The translations under genes were made by a program, and so were the position numbers. A stretch of 64,000 bases of DNA from Ovis canadensis (taxonomy: Eukaryota; Chordata; Mammalia; Artiodactyla; Bovidae): NCBI RefSeq assembly GCF_042477335.2, contig NC_091255.1, forward strand, positions 28,746,501 to 28,810,500, in the 5' to 3' direction. The notes under the pieces were generated by a model, which searched no databases, had not been told where the DNA came from, and worked only from the letters and a program-made list of their open reading frames with translations. This document shows, piece by piece, positions 32,973 to 45,535 of the stretch; position 1 is the stretch's first letter, and each line of letters starts with the position of its first letter.

Positions 32973-33049
32973 TCTCCCATCCAAGTACTAACCAGGCCCA
33001 ATCCTGCTTAACTTCAAGATCAGGCGCGTTCAGGGTGGTATAGCCATGG
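32973..33049 (-). pseudogene. 5S rRNA-derived pseudogene
   Basis: The minus strand reads ccatggctataccaccctg, aacgcgcctgatctt, aagttaagcaggattgggcc and tggttagtacttggatggg, a clear match to vertebrate 5S rRNA positions about 5-90. Roughly 10-11 bases are missing between the two GATCTCG-type repeats, and the 3' third of the gene is absent. The truncation, the internal deletion (which falls before box A) and the substitutions make it a dead copy. Confidence 0.88.
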
Positions 33050-33735
33050 AATACACGTTTCCCAAACAACTGTAACGTACTAAATCATACTGAATTCCTT
33101 TCCCACACTGCAAACCCCAGAAATCAGGATGGCTTGGTATTAAGGCTTTCAGATCACAACAAAAGAGGAACGGTGTGGGCTGGGGGGTGGGGAGGGGCGA
33201 AGGGGAGGCTCAAATGTTAAACAAAGACCACAAAACCTCTTTCTTTCCCTTAAAGGGTCCTCTCAGGTATGTGAAAACTACCTTGTCACGATGAGCATCA
33301 GAGAGCTCCAGCTTGCAAGGCCAGGTAGCTGAAAAGATACTTTGTGAAAGAGGCTGCTCAGACTGTGTCTAAGATAGCAACTGCAGAAAGAACTGAAGCG
33401 TGAAAGCCTCAACGGGAACAGAGCTGCCCCGGAGTTCTGGCACAGATTCGGTCTTTTCAGGTCTCTGGTGGGTGGGATGACAGAATGAACAGTGTGCCAA
33501 CTGCAGTGCCTTGAGAAACAGAAAGTCTTCTGTTAGCAAACGACTGAGGTACTGCTTACAACCCTCCCCGGCGAACGCTGATCTCTGTTTAACAACCTCT
33601 CCCCTGTGGTCCTAATACAGCTGAGGGCAAACTCCAAGGAAAGGAAGAGAATTAACAAATACTGGAGCCTAGTACCGTGCAGAGTTGTATGAGGGGCTTT
33701 AGTGATGTTTTCTTCCTGAGGTCTCCCAACCTTTC

Positions 33736-34135
33736 TTGGAGATAGGCAATAATTTCACTTGTCGTCTCATCATCTCTAGCCTGGATTATGACAACAGCTT
33801 TCCAAATGACCTTTCTCTCTGTTCCACCCCTGCTCCTATCACCCAATCTATTCTCCACACCGCAGCCAGAGTAATTTATTTTTTTAATTGGAAACCATAT
33901 CAGCTCAAAAATCTTCAACGACTTCCCCTCTCACTCAGAATAAAATACAAAATCCAAACATGGCCCACAAGGCCTTCAATGATCTGTTACTATCACGTAT
34001 CTGACCTTATCTTCTAACCTCCTCTGACCCTTTTGCTGACTCTAATTCCAGCCACTGTGGTCTCCTTGGAGCTCTTCCAACGAGCCAAGCACACTCCCAC
34101 CTCCAGGCCTTGTACTTCACCTAGAAAGCCAAGAG
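33736..34135. repeat. L2-like LINE remnant
   Basis: Pyrimidine-rich sequence with cacaccgcagccagagtaat, then cttcccctctcactcagaat, then ggcccacaaggccttcaatg, matching a widespread ancient LINE (L2-type) pattern. The open frame across part of it is not a gene. A second region of similar style is 63430-63960, with lower certainty. Confidence 0.55.
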
Positions 34136-37100
34136 ACTGTGATGACAGAGGTACAAAATACACATTTATTCAGCTGTTTTGCAGACACACTATCTCCCTG
34201 TACTTTTTAGAAGGAACTAATCTACGAATGATCACTGTAATCTCTGACAGACCTAGCAAATCCTGATGCCTACAACCATGAGACAAGTGGGGGTTGTGGA
34301 TCCTAAAGAGCTGACCATAACATACTGCCCTTCAAGCCACAACTCTGGATTTCAACAGGAAGAACAGGAGAGAATTAAGCCAGCTGAACTGTGGCAAAAG
34401 GCATTAGTGATTTACTGAGGGCAAACAAAGGAACAAAAATAAGAGGTGAGTTCTGTAAAGACTCCAGAAAGTCAGTTTTTAGTCTGAGCAGGAAGCAGTC
34501 CCAGAGTTTGGGACCTTCGATGATTATGTTCCCAACCAGAAACCCCCAGCAAGTCTAACTCCTGAGCCCTTACTGGCATTATCTGGGCTGCCAAGAGCAC
34601 AGCCCCTCGTCTGCACACACTTCCTTTGCGAGTTCAGGGACCTGTCATCCTTTCCAAAAGACTGCCTCTTGAACTAAGGAAATCTTCAAGCCCCCTGAGT
34701 TGTTTTACTGAAGTCAGGAATATATTTCTGCCAGGGCAGGGAAGACAGAGAATGTGGCAAGGTTCACAAGAGTTGTGAGGAAATAGGAAGAAAGCAACTT
34801 GCTTCCACAAGCCACTGGAAAGCAGGGATGCATTGTACAAAGCACTTCTCTGGAGGCTTGGCAGCTGAGTACAAGCCTCTTATTTAAAAACTTCAAGCCA
34901 CTCACACATTTTGATTACCATCTGGCTTTTTCTTAAATGTATATTCCAATATAAGTTACAGCTGATAACTTCCACAAGCACAATTAGACCCAGAAATCAA
35001 CATTACCTCTAGCTTCTCTGAAAGGGCCTCAAAATTCAAATCCTGACTTCTGAACAGCATCAAGTAGCAACCTGGTGCTCAGGCCAAATGAGCTGCAGAC
35101 ATCACAGAGAAAGAAAAAAGATCTCCTTGGCAGAGCCTCTCTGTGTGTCTCAGCCAGCTTTCCCACCACCAGCTGGTCTGCTCCCTAACCAGGGGGACGA
35201 CAGCATCATAGTGAGCACAGAACTAAGGTGTTCAGACCCTCCTGGGGCGTTTGCACAAGTGCTGGCTCTCCCCAGACTACCTCTAAGTAAGGGAACAAAA
35301 CTCTGACCCCACTGGGAAAATTCAAAAGGACTTTCATCTGTGCCCCCCACAACTCCCCCACCTCACCAAGGTTAACAGAGGTTTTATTAGAGTTGTGAGG
35401 TCACACTCTCTGCTTTCCTGGGTGGCATCTGATAAAGGGCCATCTCTGCCTTGGGACAGGTTTGTGCCGGTAGGAAAACCTCAGCTGTTTGTACTGTTTG
35501 TCCCTGTTTATGCTTAACAACCACTGGAGGGTAGAAAATGAGGAAAAGAAAGACGCCTCTCTCTTTTTTTTTTTAGTGAGAAAAGGAGGGGAGATAAAAT
35601 ACTAGCAAAGATTTTTTTACTTGGGAGTCGGGGGTGAAGTGATGGAGAGTCATGACCCCCCAGGAGAGTCTCCCACCCATAGCCTCGTGCCTTCCAATAC
35701 CCTTATTTCCAAGACTCTCTCCTGCTTTCCTTCTCTTTCTCTGCCTTCAACCCAACTTTCAAAAAGAATTACCACTTCCCCAAAAGTAAAGGTTGACAAA
35801 TCCAAATTTCTGATTCATGCTGTGGTTCAAAATTTTAAATCTGCCATTGATGGATTTTAATTAAAAAAATGAAATTGAGAGCAGTGCCATCTCTGAAATC
35901 CCAAGTAAAAAAAGAAAATGTTATGCCCCCTTGTTACCAGACTCCACTTTATAAAATACACCCAACAGTGAAAATCCTCAGTCCATGCATCTTGAGAGAG
36001 TATGATTAACCCTGAGAAACTGCATTCATTAAAAGAGTCATCACTATCTTTGACTACTAAGTTTTCTCATCCATGAGGTAAAGGCTTATCTAAAAAGACT
36101 GCCTTTCAGTAGTGGGGGTAGAATTCTCATCTTACTGCTCCCCATTCCTTTACTCCTGGGGTCCAAGAAATTAGGTTAAAAACCGAAGGGAATACTGCTC
36201 TGGGGAAAACAAACAGGGACAAAGACGGTAAAATATTACATGTTCATCAAACCAGACTCTGCATAACCAGTCTTCTTTAAGGTCTGTGTCACTAAAATCA
36301 TCTATTCAAACAAATAATTCTGTCAGTCCAGGTAACTGGCAACTTCCAACTACCTTGTACTTGTCACTACTAACCCAATCTCAATAACATTCAGTCATTG
36401 CTCAAAGGCATCTTTCTTCTCTGTCTTTAACACAATAGGGGACTTATCACCAGCAACTGAGACCTCACAACTCTAAGCTGGGAGAAAGAGCAGGTGAGAA
36501 AGATGGACGGTCCCTCTGGACTAATTTTGTTGCAAGCCCTGAACTACCCCTGCTGCAAACCACCTCCACAAAGCTGAACACAGGAGGCTCAAGGGGTTTG
36601 GAAACATTATTTCTAACTACCCTTTAAGACCCATCACAAAAGGTCCTGTTCCTATCCTATTCCCTCCATCCTACCCCACCACGTGTCACTAAAGGTGCTT
36701 TCTCTGCCAGTGCTTTCTTTAGCATGAGCTTTCTTTCCTGGATCCTCTCATTATTTATTTCATCTAAGGACCCAAGTGCTTGCTTTCTCCTGAATTTGTT
36801 ATTCAGGTCGCAAGAAAGTATTTGCCCTGGACATTCTAACCTTTCAACTTGAGCTTCTGAAGACTATCTTTTATTTATCCTTCCCAGTTACAGGGTCAGG
36901 ACCAAGATTATTCATGTAACAGATGTTTAATAAATACTGCTGGCTCACATTCCAAAAGAACAGCATATACTTTAATCCCAGGGTCTGGAATTTATCTGAA
37001 TTTAGGTCCTTGAAACACATGAATAACACAAGTGCCAAAAAGTGTCTGTGCCGGTGTGTACACAGGTGCCTTTACTCTGGGAATGAGGGAGCAGAAGAGA

Positions 37101-38461
37101 CAAAAACTGCCTAGGTGCTTAAAAAAAAAAGGCCCAGGTACTACTTTTGCATTGTATTGAAAAGTATCTGCTGGCTTCTGCACATTAATTACCATTAGGT
37201 AGAAATCAGTGTTCCTAAAAATGTGAAATGAAGGTTACAAGCTGCTAAATAAATCAGAATTTGCAGTTCTTGTTAATAGCCTTCAGTTTCCTAACAGGGC
37301 TGTATCACTATAACTTAAGCTGAACCATTTTAGAAAGACTGACAACCTTTGTACTTAACCACATTCATAATCACAGGCAGAGCTGTCAGGTTCGTAGGAT
37401 TTTACTCATAAGTACCTGGGACTGTGCACAGCAAGACAAAGAGATTAATAAGAAATCAGAAGAAACTGCTTCCTTGCGATAATACACAAATATTGGATTC
37501 TTTCCCTTTTACAATTTCCCGTAGAAACCTGTACCAAATCAGAAAGCTTTTGATTATTACTCAGATGAAATATAATTCAGCAAATAACCTATAATTATGT
37601 GGCAATTTTTAATCTTCAAAGGCCTGCATCCCCCATGAGTTCATGAAAAGCTGCTAGAGAAGCACAGCTCTCACATTCAGATGGGGAAACTGAGGCAACT
37701 GAGTTAAAAAAGGAAATCTGTAGGAAAGATATCAGAGTTGGGAGCGATTTTAAGGTTCAGAGTGTCTAAAAAGTCCTTCAATAGGCACTGACTGAGCTTA
37801 AAACAAGTCACACCATAGACAGGCATTTATTCTGATAAAAATGAAAAAAGGCAGGTCCTCAGTATAGCTTCTGTAATCTTACAGATCAAAGTCACAACAT
37901 GGAAAAAGAATTTTAAGAATGTAGCAGGCTGTTTAAAAATCTTGGCAAGCATGTGTTCAAAGAGCAGTTAAACACGCGGCTTACGCAGGCCCTTCCTGCT
38001 CCCTCAACTGCACGCAGGCCACGTTCTCCAGGGACTCGCTGGCCCAGAGGAGGCCTCTACCTCAGTCTACAGTCTGGCTTTCAAGTTTGAAGGGGGATAG
38101 AAATTTAAGAGACTTAAGGGCGTTTAGAAAGCCTGCCACATTAAAAAAATATATATATTTTACTGAAATATAGTTGATTTAAACATTGTGTTAATTTCTG
38201 CTGTGCACCAGTGATTCAGTTCTACATATATATACATTTTTTTTTCATACTCTTTTCATTAGGACCTTGCTGTGTATCCATTCTATATACAATAATAGTT
38301 AGCATCTGCTAATCCCAAACTCCCAATCCACCTTGCCCCGCGGCCCCTGCCTTGGCAACTACAAATCTGTACCCTGTCTGTAAGTCTGATTCTGATTCAT
38401 AAATAAGTTCACTTGTGTCATATTCTAGATTCCACATACAAGTGACAGCATATGGTATTTG

Positions 38462-38588
38462 TCTTTCTTTTCTTTTTTGCTGTGCCACACGGCTTGGGGG
38501 ACCTTCAGTTCCCTGGTCAGGGATCAAACCCCGGCCATGGCAGTGAAAGCCCAGAATCCCAACCACCAGGTCACCAGGGAGCTCCCCT
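38462..38588 (-). mobile_element. CHR-type tRNA-Glu SINE nested in L1
   Basis: The plus strand reads ttttttgctgtgccacacgg, then ccctggtcagggatcaaacc, then ccaccaggtcaccagggagc, the complement of a CHR SINE. The L1 sequence resumes on its right side. Confidence 0.78.
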
Positions 38589-38632
38589 TCTCTTTCCCTT
38601 TCTGACTTATTTCACTTTGTACGATAATCTCT

Positions 38633-38771
38633 GCTGCTGCTGCTGCTGCTGCTAAGTCACTCCAGTCGTGTCCGACTCTTAGCGACCCCATGGACTGCAG
38701 CCCACCAGGCTCCTCTGTCCATGGGATTTTTCAGGCAAGAGTACTGGAGTGGGGTGCCATTGCTTTCTCCA
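38633..38771 (-). mobile_element. Bov-tA/BovA SINE nested in L1, with target-site duplication
   Basis: Starts (plus strand) with a (CTG)n run then taagtcactccagtcgtgtc and contains the complement of the BovA core. The 12-bp target-site duplication acgataatctct at 38621-38632 and 38772-38783 is L1-derived sequence. Confidence 0.9.
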
Positions 38772-39229
38772 ACGATAATCTCTAGGTCCAGCTATGTTGC
38801 TACGAATGGCATTACTTCATTCTTTTTTATAAGGCTGCCCCATTTCGAGTACAGAACTACAAGGTATTATTCTAAAACAAGTCTAAATCAGAGTGTTTGG
38901 GTCTGTGTGTGTTTCTTCACCCTGGTGCCCAGGTGTCTCCCTTTTCTGGGTCTAAACTGCATCACCCAAAGCTCACTGCTATGTTCAGAAGTTTTGAGAG
39001 AAATTTATAAACACGTATTTTTGCTATGTACTGAGTAACATTGGTTTATACTTAAGAGGATAGTTTGTCAAAACTGCAGAGAATGTTTTAATGAAATTTT
39101 GAACAGGTGCTGAAGCAGAGAAGGAGACAGCAACATGTGAATGAGTGTATGTTAGTGGAGTGAAGACATGAATTCCATCAAAGTTGTTGGAGAAATGTAA
39201 GCAACTCCAAACACACAAGGAAATGGTGC

Positions 39230-39780
39230 AACTATCTAATAATTAAAGAAATGTAAATTAAACAGATGACATTTTATTTTTTGCTTAAAAATTGACAAAC
39301 ACGTTTGAAAAAAAGTCTAAATCACACGGAGTCAAGGATTCAGTGAAAACTCACTAAAGTGAGATGCTATATTGACACAATTTCTAAAAATAAATATGAG
39401 CAGTTTTTAAAATACTCATACTCTTTGATATAATCATACTTCTAAAAAGCCTAACTTGAAGAAATAATCAGAAATGTAAACAAAGATTTTCACACAACTC
39501 TCTTCACTACAGTATGGTTCATAACTGTGTGAAAACTCCAACAATCTAAATGTCCAAAGGCAAGGAAATCATTATATAAATTATGGGATATTCATCTAAT
39601 GAAATTAGTATAAGCCTCCCAAATCAAATATATTATATATCAGTAAAGAATATCTAAAGATAAAAAATGCTTATAAGTGCTGGGTTTAAAAAGTACATAT
39701 AATACATAAATATGGTATAATAATAATTTTGTAAAATTTATTATATATACGAGAAAATTATGAAGTCATTTGTATTTGAC
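39230..39780 (+). repeat. Old L1 LINE fragment
   Basis: AT-rich sequence with L1 3'-end phrases such as caacaatctaaatgtccaaa and attatgggatattcatctaa. Strongly decayed, no open frame. Confidence 0.6.
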
Positions 39781-40039
39781 CACAACATGCATTACAGCAC
39801 TCTGTGGGGATGAATTCTCACTCCTGGACTATCTAGTTTAGGATAACATTCTACTCAGCTTTCATTTCTTGATTATAAAACCAAGAGAGCCAAAGAAGTC
39901 AACAGAATTTAGGAAGAAACTGGGTGGCAAGGGCAGTCATTTTCTGGTAAGGTTTCAACAGCAGAAAATTCACATACAGAGAAGCGTCCAGTGCAGCTCA
40001 AATTACCTGAAGAAACCTGGATTAACAAGAGGCACAACA

Positions 40040-40260
40040 TTGAAGTGGCTAAGAGACAAGACTGGGTTTGAATTAGAACTAGGCAAGACTGAGGTCTCTG
40101 CTCCCTACCAGTTGTGTGACCCTGGGGGACAAAACTTCATCTGTAAAATGTTACCTGCTTCATGGGATCATTTTAACGATTAAATGAGTTTAATATACGC
40201 AAGTGTTTAGGACACCAGTGTGAAGACTGTTTAAATGTTGGCTAATCTATCCAATAATCT
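40040..40260 (+). repeat. MIR SINE remnant
   Basis: Contains ctaccagttgtgtgaccctg, then acttcatctgtaaaatgtta, then taacgattaaatgagtttaa, the usual MIR order. A second MIR-like fragment lies at about 40375-40500 (attaggaaacccaggttcaa ... gtgacacacagctggg). Confidence 0.7.
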
Positions 40261-41696
40261 ATCAAAATCCAGGTCACTTTTTATTTTGCCACCAGAACTA
40301 AACCATCCTCTTAGACTCTATAGTTCTTTACACTTTGAAACATGTTTGCATACTTTATTTCACTTGAAATTGAAAGCAAGCTTTTAATCCAGATGGAGTA
40401 AGTATCATTCCCTTTCCACAGATTAGGAAACCCAGGTTCAAAAAGGTTAGGTAACTTGTCCGGTGACACACAGCTGGGATGGTGAACCTCACATGACAGT
40501 CTCTGTCTTAACTCCCAGACCTGCAGCTCATTCCATGAGACAAATATTTTCTAATCCACAAGCTTTAAAAAAAAAAAAAAACCCACAAAGTAACAGTCAA
40601 GAATGCTTATTGTTTCATGACTGTGTCCCAGTTATTTAAATTATGAGCGCATTCATTGGGATGCAGTCTTCATTGTGGGTACAAAGATGTTCAGAAAACG
40701 CTGCACCATACCACAGCTGCCTCTCAAGCCAATATTTATTGAGCACCTATCATAGCCCTCTTCCTACACTATTATATACGACAAAAACATACAATTCTAG
40801 GCCATGGGCTTTGTCTTTTAAGTGTAAATGTAATTACTGACTCTCCTATGGATTTGGGGAACTACCTGCCGCAGATCAGCTCTTCACTCTGTAACACTGT
40901 TAGACTTTGGCTAGTCTAACACTTCGGAAACGGCTTTCAGTGAAAATTCCTTTCCAAAAAAAAGGACTGGGGGAACAACTATAACCAGCGTAAGAATGCA
41001 TTGGGAAAGTAACTACATAAAGGCAAAGGAAAGCTTTAGGTTTGAGTGCTCAGACTTTTTCCCAGGAGAAAGCTTTATCATGAACACTGAGGAAAAGTGT
41101 ACCAGAGAATACTACAAGTAATGATCAACAGTTACCTCTCGCTCTCAAGCTACCCTTGTTCAGGAAACTCTTCCCCTCCTATTCTCAGGCTCTTTCCTGA
41201 ATGGGAGAAGTCAACCCTGACTAACTCTGAACGTACTCTCAACTCATACCTTTTCTAAGTCGGTTTCCACTTTGGACACTCACATTATGATGGAAGCTGG
41301 GCATCACAGAGCCAACCAAGGTCTCTGACAGGAAGCATCTCTCTGCTCTTTAAGGAGTTCTGAGTTCAAGGGGGAAAAGGAGCTCACGCTTTCTCACGGC
41401 TATGCATCTACTCTACCTACTGGGTATTCATTTGGTCTGTCACTTCTTAGAACCAGTTCTCTGTACACAATGCCTTGAGCTTATGTGCCTTAGGTTTCTA
41501 GTGTAGAGTTTCAGTAAGGCTGGTAAGTTCAGGGCAGGCAGGGAATGTTAATGCTTACAGTAAACATACTGCCCTTCACTGTATCTCTAGTCTGCTGCCA
41601 TCCAGGGTTAGTGTGGCAACAGGCAGATTTTAAGGTTACAGAACAAGGCATGACTGACATACTAAATCGTTCTGTTCATTTAGGTCCTTCCTTCTG

Positions 41697-41791
41697 CCCC
41701 CACTCCCGTATTCTGGCCTGGAGAATTCCATACACTTTGGGACCCTTGGGGTCCCAAAGAGTCAGACACGACTGAGTAACTTACACTTCTG
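41697..41791 (+). mobile_element. BovA SINE fragment
   Basis: ccgtattctggcctggagaa followed by agtcagacacgactgagtaa, a truncated BovA unit. Confidence 0.8.
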
Positions 41792-41892
41792 CCCCAGCCT
41801 GAGTAGAGTTTGAGGAATTCTGATGTATAACAACTTTGGGGGAGGGTTTCTACAGCCTTAGTGAAAATCAAAAGAGTTTACCTTGCCATTTC

Positions 41893-42108
41893 ACTGAGCC
41901 TCCATGGGGCCGCAAAGAGTTGGACACAACTGAGCGACTTCACTTTCACTTTTCACTTTTACACATTGGAGAAGGAAATGGCAACCCACTCCAGTGTTCT
42001 TGCCTGGAGAATCCCAGGGATGGGGGAGCCCGGTGGGCGGCCGACTACGGGGTCGCGCAGAGTTGGACACGACTGAAGTGACTTAGCAACAACAGCAGCG
42101 GCAGCAGT
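41893..42108 (+). mobile_element. Bov-A2 SINE
   Basis: The end of one BovA unit (gagttggacacaactgagcg), the ttcactttcacttttcactt linker, and a full second unit ending in a degenerate AGC/CAG run. Confidence 0.9.
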
Positions 42109-43624
42109 ATCACCTGAAGCTTTATTCCACATACCCAAGGAATTACCAAGCTTCTGAGGCTCAAGGTGTCTCTGAAAGCAGGAAAGGCTGTTAAACCTCC
42201 AAAGGACCTAAGAACTGACAGCTTACTGAGGAAGAAGAGCAACCCCTTCTCCCACGCCCTGCAAACTCTCAGAACTAGCTAATAAAATTCAGAATACTGG
42301 CTACAGCCATAGGAAGAAGGAAGGAGAGAGAGACAGTCCCTATTTGTGCTGGAAGAATACTTTTAATAGCCAGAGTAAACACTCACAAAAATGAGATTCT
42401 GAACTTAGCTTTAGGAGGCTTCCTCATTTCAGGAACTGCCTGGGAAACAAAACAAAAACTCACAAAATAGCTCTTTAAATTTTTCAAGGACACAAGGTAC
42501 CATAACTCATTCACAGATCAACCCATTAGCAGACTGGCCCTGAGAAATTCCATAATCATTCAGCACTGTTATTTGTCAGTGGGTGACTGGTTCTAACTGG
42601 TCAAATAAGTCTTATACCAAATATCAAGTCCCACCCAAACAGAACAATTTAACTCAAGATTACTTTAGCATTGAGTGAATCAGGAAAAATTATATAAATA
42701 TCTGGTTTATCTTACGGACATCCAAACTCTGCCTTCCTTTATCTCAAAGATACCTTCAAGAAATGGCTAGCACTACCAAATGAACATCTTATCGACAGGG
42801 GCAGAACACAAGTTCTCAACTCTTCTACTCCTGGTGCATGCCTCCTTCACTCGGGACACCCATTTAAAGCCCTAATTTCTACTCTGTCAACTTCTCGCTC
42901 TGAGGTCTCCCTCACCAATTAAGTGTCCTAACCAACTTTCACCCAGTTCCCTCTGTCAGGTCGTTTCAACTGGATAAGAAACAGAAGGTACCCAAACAGA
43001 GTGCAGAGTGAGGAAAGTATCCACAAAGATGCAGGTGGTGAGCCCTGATGTGGGGAGCCAGACCTCAAGTGGTGTGAGGGGCCCCCCAGCAGGGGCGGAT
43101 GCAGTGACTACCTCTCATTCAATAGCAATGAGCCCCAACAGGGTCTGCTCAGATCTTGGCTTCTAATTACTAAATTCTCCACTAACAGGAACAAAGGCCT
43201 TTGGAGAAATGGCTGAGGCAGAGAAAATACTAGATGAGTCTGGTACATATTACAGCGCAGGAAAGGAAGTGCTCAAAGAGTAACAGTGACATGTCAAAGA
43301 CGACAGAAGTGAGAGGATGCTCAACTGGTGAGGGAAACTCCAGAAAGAGAAGTTTACACAGCAGAAATCAGAGGGAACACAGAGGGGATGCACTGAGTGA
43401 AGGAGGCATATACTAGGAACAGAGTAATTAGAGACTTCTGTTTTCTACCACTGTTCATAAGATGTTAGTCTGGGTTAGTGCCAACCAACCCTTTGCAATA
43501 AAAAGACAGTAAATCACTTAGGCACCTTTCTGTTAAATTTTTTTTCTTGATTTACTGGCAAAATCTGAGATAATCTGAATATCAAAACAAATAAAGATAG
43601 GCTAAATTTAATAAAATGTAATCA

Positions 43625-43806
43625 AAGTGAAAGTCACTCAGTTGTGTCCAACTCTTTGTGACCCCATGGACTGAGTCCATGGAATTCTCCAGGCCAGAAT
43701 ACTGGAGTGGGTAGCTGTTCCTTCTCCAGGATATCTTCCCAACCTAGGGATCGAACCCAGGTCTCCTGCATTGCAGGCGGATTCTTTACCAAATGAGCTG
43801 TAATAA
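43625..43806 (-). mobile_element. Bov-tA SINE
   Basis: The plus strand reads gtcactcagttgtgtccaac, then ctccaggccagaatactgga, then ttgcaggcggattctttacc, the complement of a Bov-tA. Confidence 0.88.
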
Positions 43807-43984
43807 GTTGACTAACATAGGAAATCATGAGCCCATACTAATGTAAATAAACTAGTAAACTGAAAGGCTTAAAAGGAAAATGATGTTTGCATAGTTTTGA
43901 ATTGTCTCCTCCCAAAATATTAATTACAAAGGGAAGAGCAACTTTACACTGGAAATGCCTATAAGGAACCAGCTTAATCAAGTG

Positions 43985-44545
43985 ATCAAACACTCTCAGT
44001 AATGAGACAAATAAAAACTCTGCATTTCTGAAAAGTATGCAATGAAGAACACAGCATCATTCCTGTGATATTCCTATTGAAGATCTACAACCTAAATTAA
44101 ACATGAGGAACCATTAAACAGCCTCAAACTAAGGACTTTCTACAAAACAACTGCTGACAGTTGTCAAAGTCATGAATGTCAAAGGAGGCCTGAGAAACTG
44201 TTCCAGATTGAAGGAGACCAAAAAGAACTAAATGCAAGGTATGATCTTTTTTGTAATAAAGAGCATTACCGGTACAACTAGGAACATTTGAGGGGGGTGC
44301 TGAGAATTATATGATGATAATGTTGTCACCATTAACTTCCTGCTTTTGATGGTTGCATTGTGATAATGTTGGAGAATATTCTTTGCAAAAACTAACGTAT
44401 TCAGGGATGATGGAGAATCAAGTGAGCAACTTACTCTCAAATGATTCAAGGAAGAAAAATACTCTTTGTACTGTACTTGCAACTTTTCTATAAATTTGAG
44501 ATTGTTTCTGAATTTTTTAATTAAAATTGTTAAAACAAACAAACA
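43985..44545 (+). repeat. L1M-class LINE 3' UTR
   Basis: The order gaaggagaccaaaaagaact, aatgcaaggtatgatctttt, tcctgcttttgatggttgca, caacttactctcaaatgatt, tgtacttgcaacttttctat, ending in an A-rich tail, matches the 3' UTR of an old L1 (L1MA/L1MB type). No coding capacity. Confidence 0.7.
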
Positions 44546-45417
44546 CACCAAAAATAACCAAGATAGCAGTGCTGAAATCTGGAGGAGGGTAAGAGATCAA
44601 AAAGAAGAGTTGAAGAGCATGGTCTGTGGAAACCATTCTCATTGTGTTTTAATGCAGGTGACTCAACTCTGAATTGGTGAGTACTGACGCTGGGGTTCTT
44701 GCCATCTGGAATAGGTTTCCTGTATGTATCTTTCTGCCTCTTACTTCTAACTTCTAATTTCTTTTCAGTATTTATCTGAATAATACTTTCTCCTGTGTCT
44801 GCACTTACAACTCTCTCCCAGCCTCAACTCTGTTCTGGCAGTCCTTCCCCTAAGTGGCATTCACGCAACTCTCCTACCCTGAAGATGGAGAATTTCACCT
44901 TTAGAAAGATTCCAAAAGAAATGTCTTATCCTGAAGGAGGCACTATTAATGATCCTCCTTTCTTCAGGCCTGGCATTCGCTAACATCCCCACCAAGCTCA
45001 TGTTTTAATAAGAGTTTTTTGAAGGCCTTTCTTTCTAAACACATGTAACTCCCCTATGCTCCAATGCAAAACCTTCTCAAACCTTCTGGAGTGGAACACG
45101 GTTTTTACACTCTTTCCTCCCACTATATAAAAAGTTTCGAATAACATCATAAGCTTTATCTCCAGACTTTTTGAAATGTAGCAACTATTACCAGCTTCTC
45201 CACTTTCACACCAATGGCAGCTGGCAGGCAGAGCCTTAGATATTCTACAGCAGAAAGGTTTTCAGTAACAATCAATGAAGAGCTTTGAAGCAGTACAAAG
45301 ATGATGTTTATCATTCATCCTTTCCTCTTCTTTCTTATTTAGGGTGATTATGGAAGTTTTGGAGAACAACTATATTACAGCCTGTCTCCAAGCAGCCATG
45401 AACTTTCCTCCCTCATT

Positions 45418-45535
45418 TTTTTTCTGGCCACGAGGCTTATGGGATCTTAGTTCCCCATCAAGGGTTGAACCTAGACCCATGGCAGTGAAAGTGCAGAGTC
45501 CTACCACTGGGCTGCCAGGGAATTGCCCTTCCCTT
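45418..45535 (-). mobile_element. CHR-type tRNA-Glu SINE
   Basis: Plus strand ttttttctggccacgaggct through cactgggctgccagggaatt, the complement of a CHR SINE. Confidence 0.75.

Larger units (their letters stand above)
38140..38860 (-). mobile_element. L1 LINE 3' portion, interrupted by two SINEs
   Basis: Minus-oriented L1 sequence (plus strand: gaaatatagttgatttaaac, then tgttaatttctgctgtgcac, then tagattccacatacaagtga) runs from about 38140 to 38460. It continues at about 38590-38632 (ctttctgacttatttcactt) and again at about 38772-38860 (aggtccagctatgttgctac). A CHR SINE and a Bov-tA SINE are inserted within it, so the LINE is older than both. Confidence 0.8.

Noticed and set aside
33736-34017. 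A 93-codon plus-strand open frame that looked protein-like
   Set aside because: The DNA matches an ancient L2-type LINE pattern; the frame is incidental.
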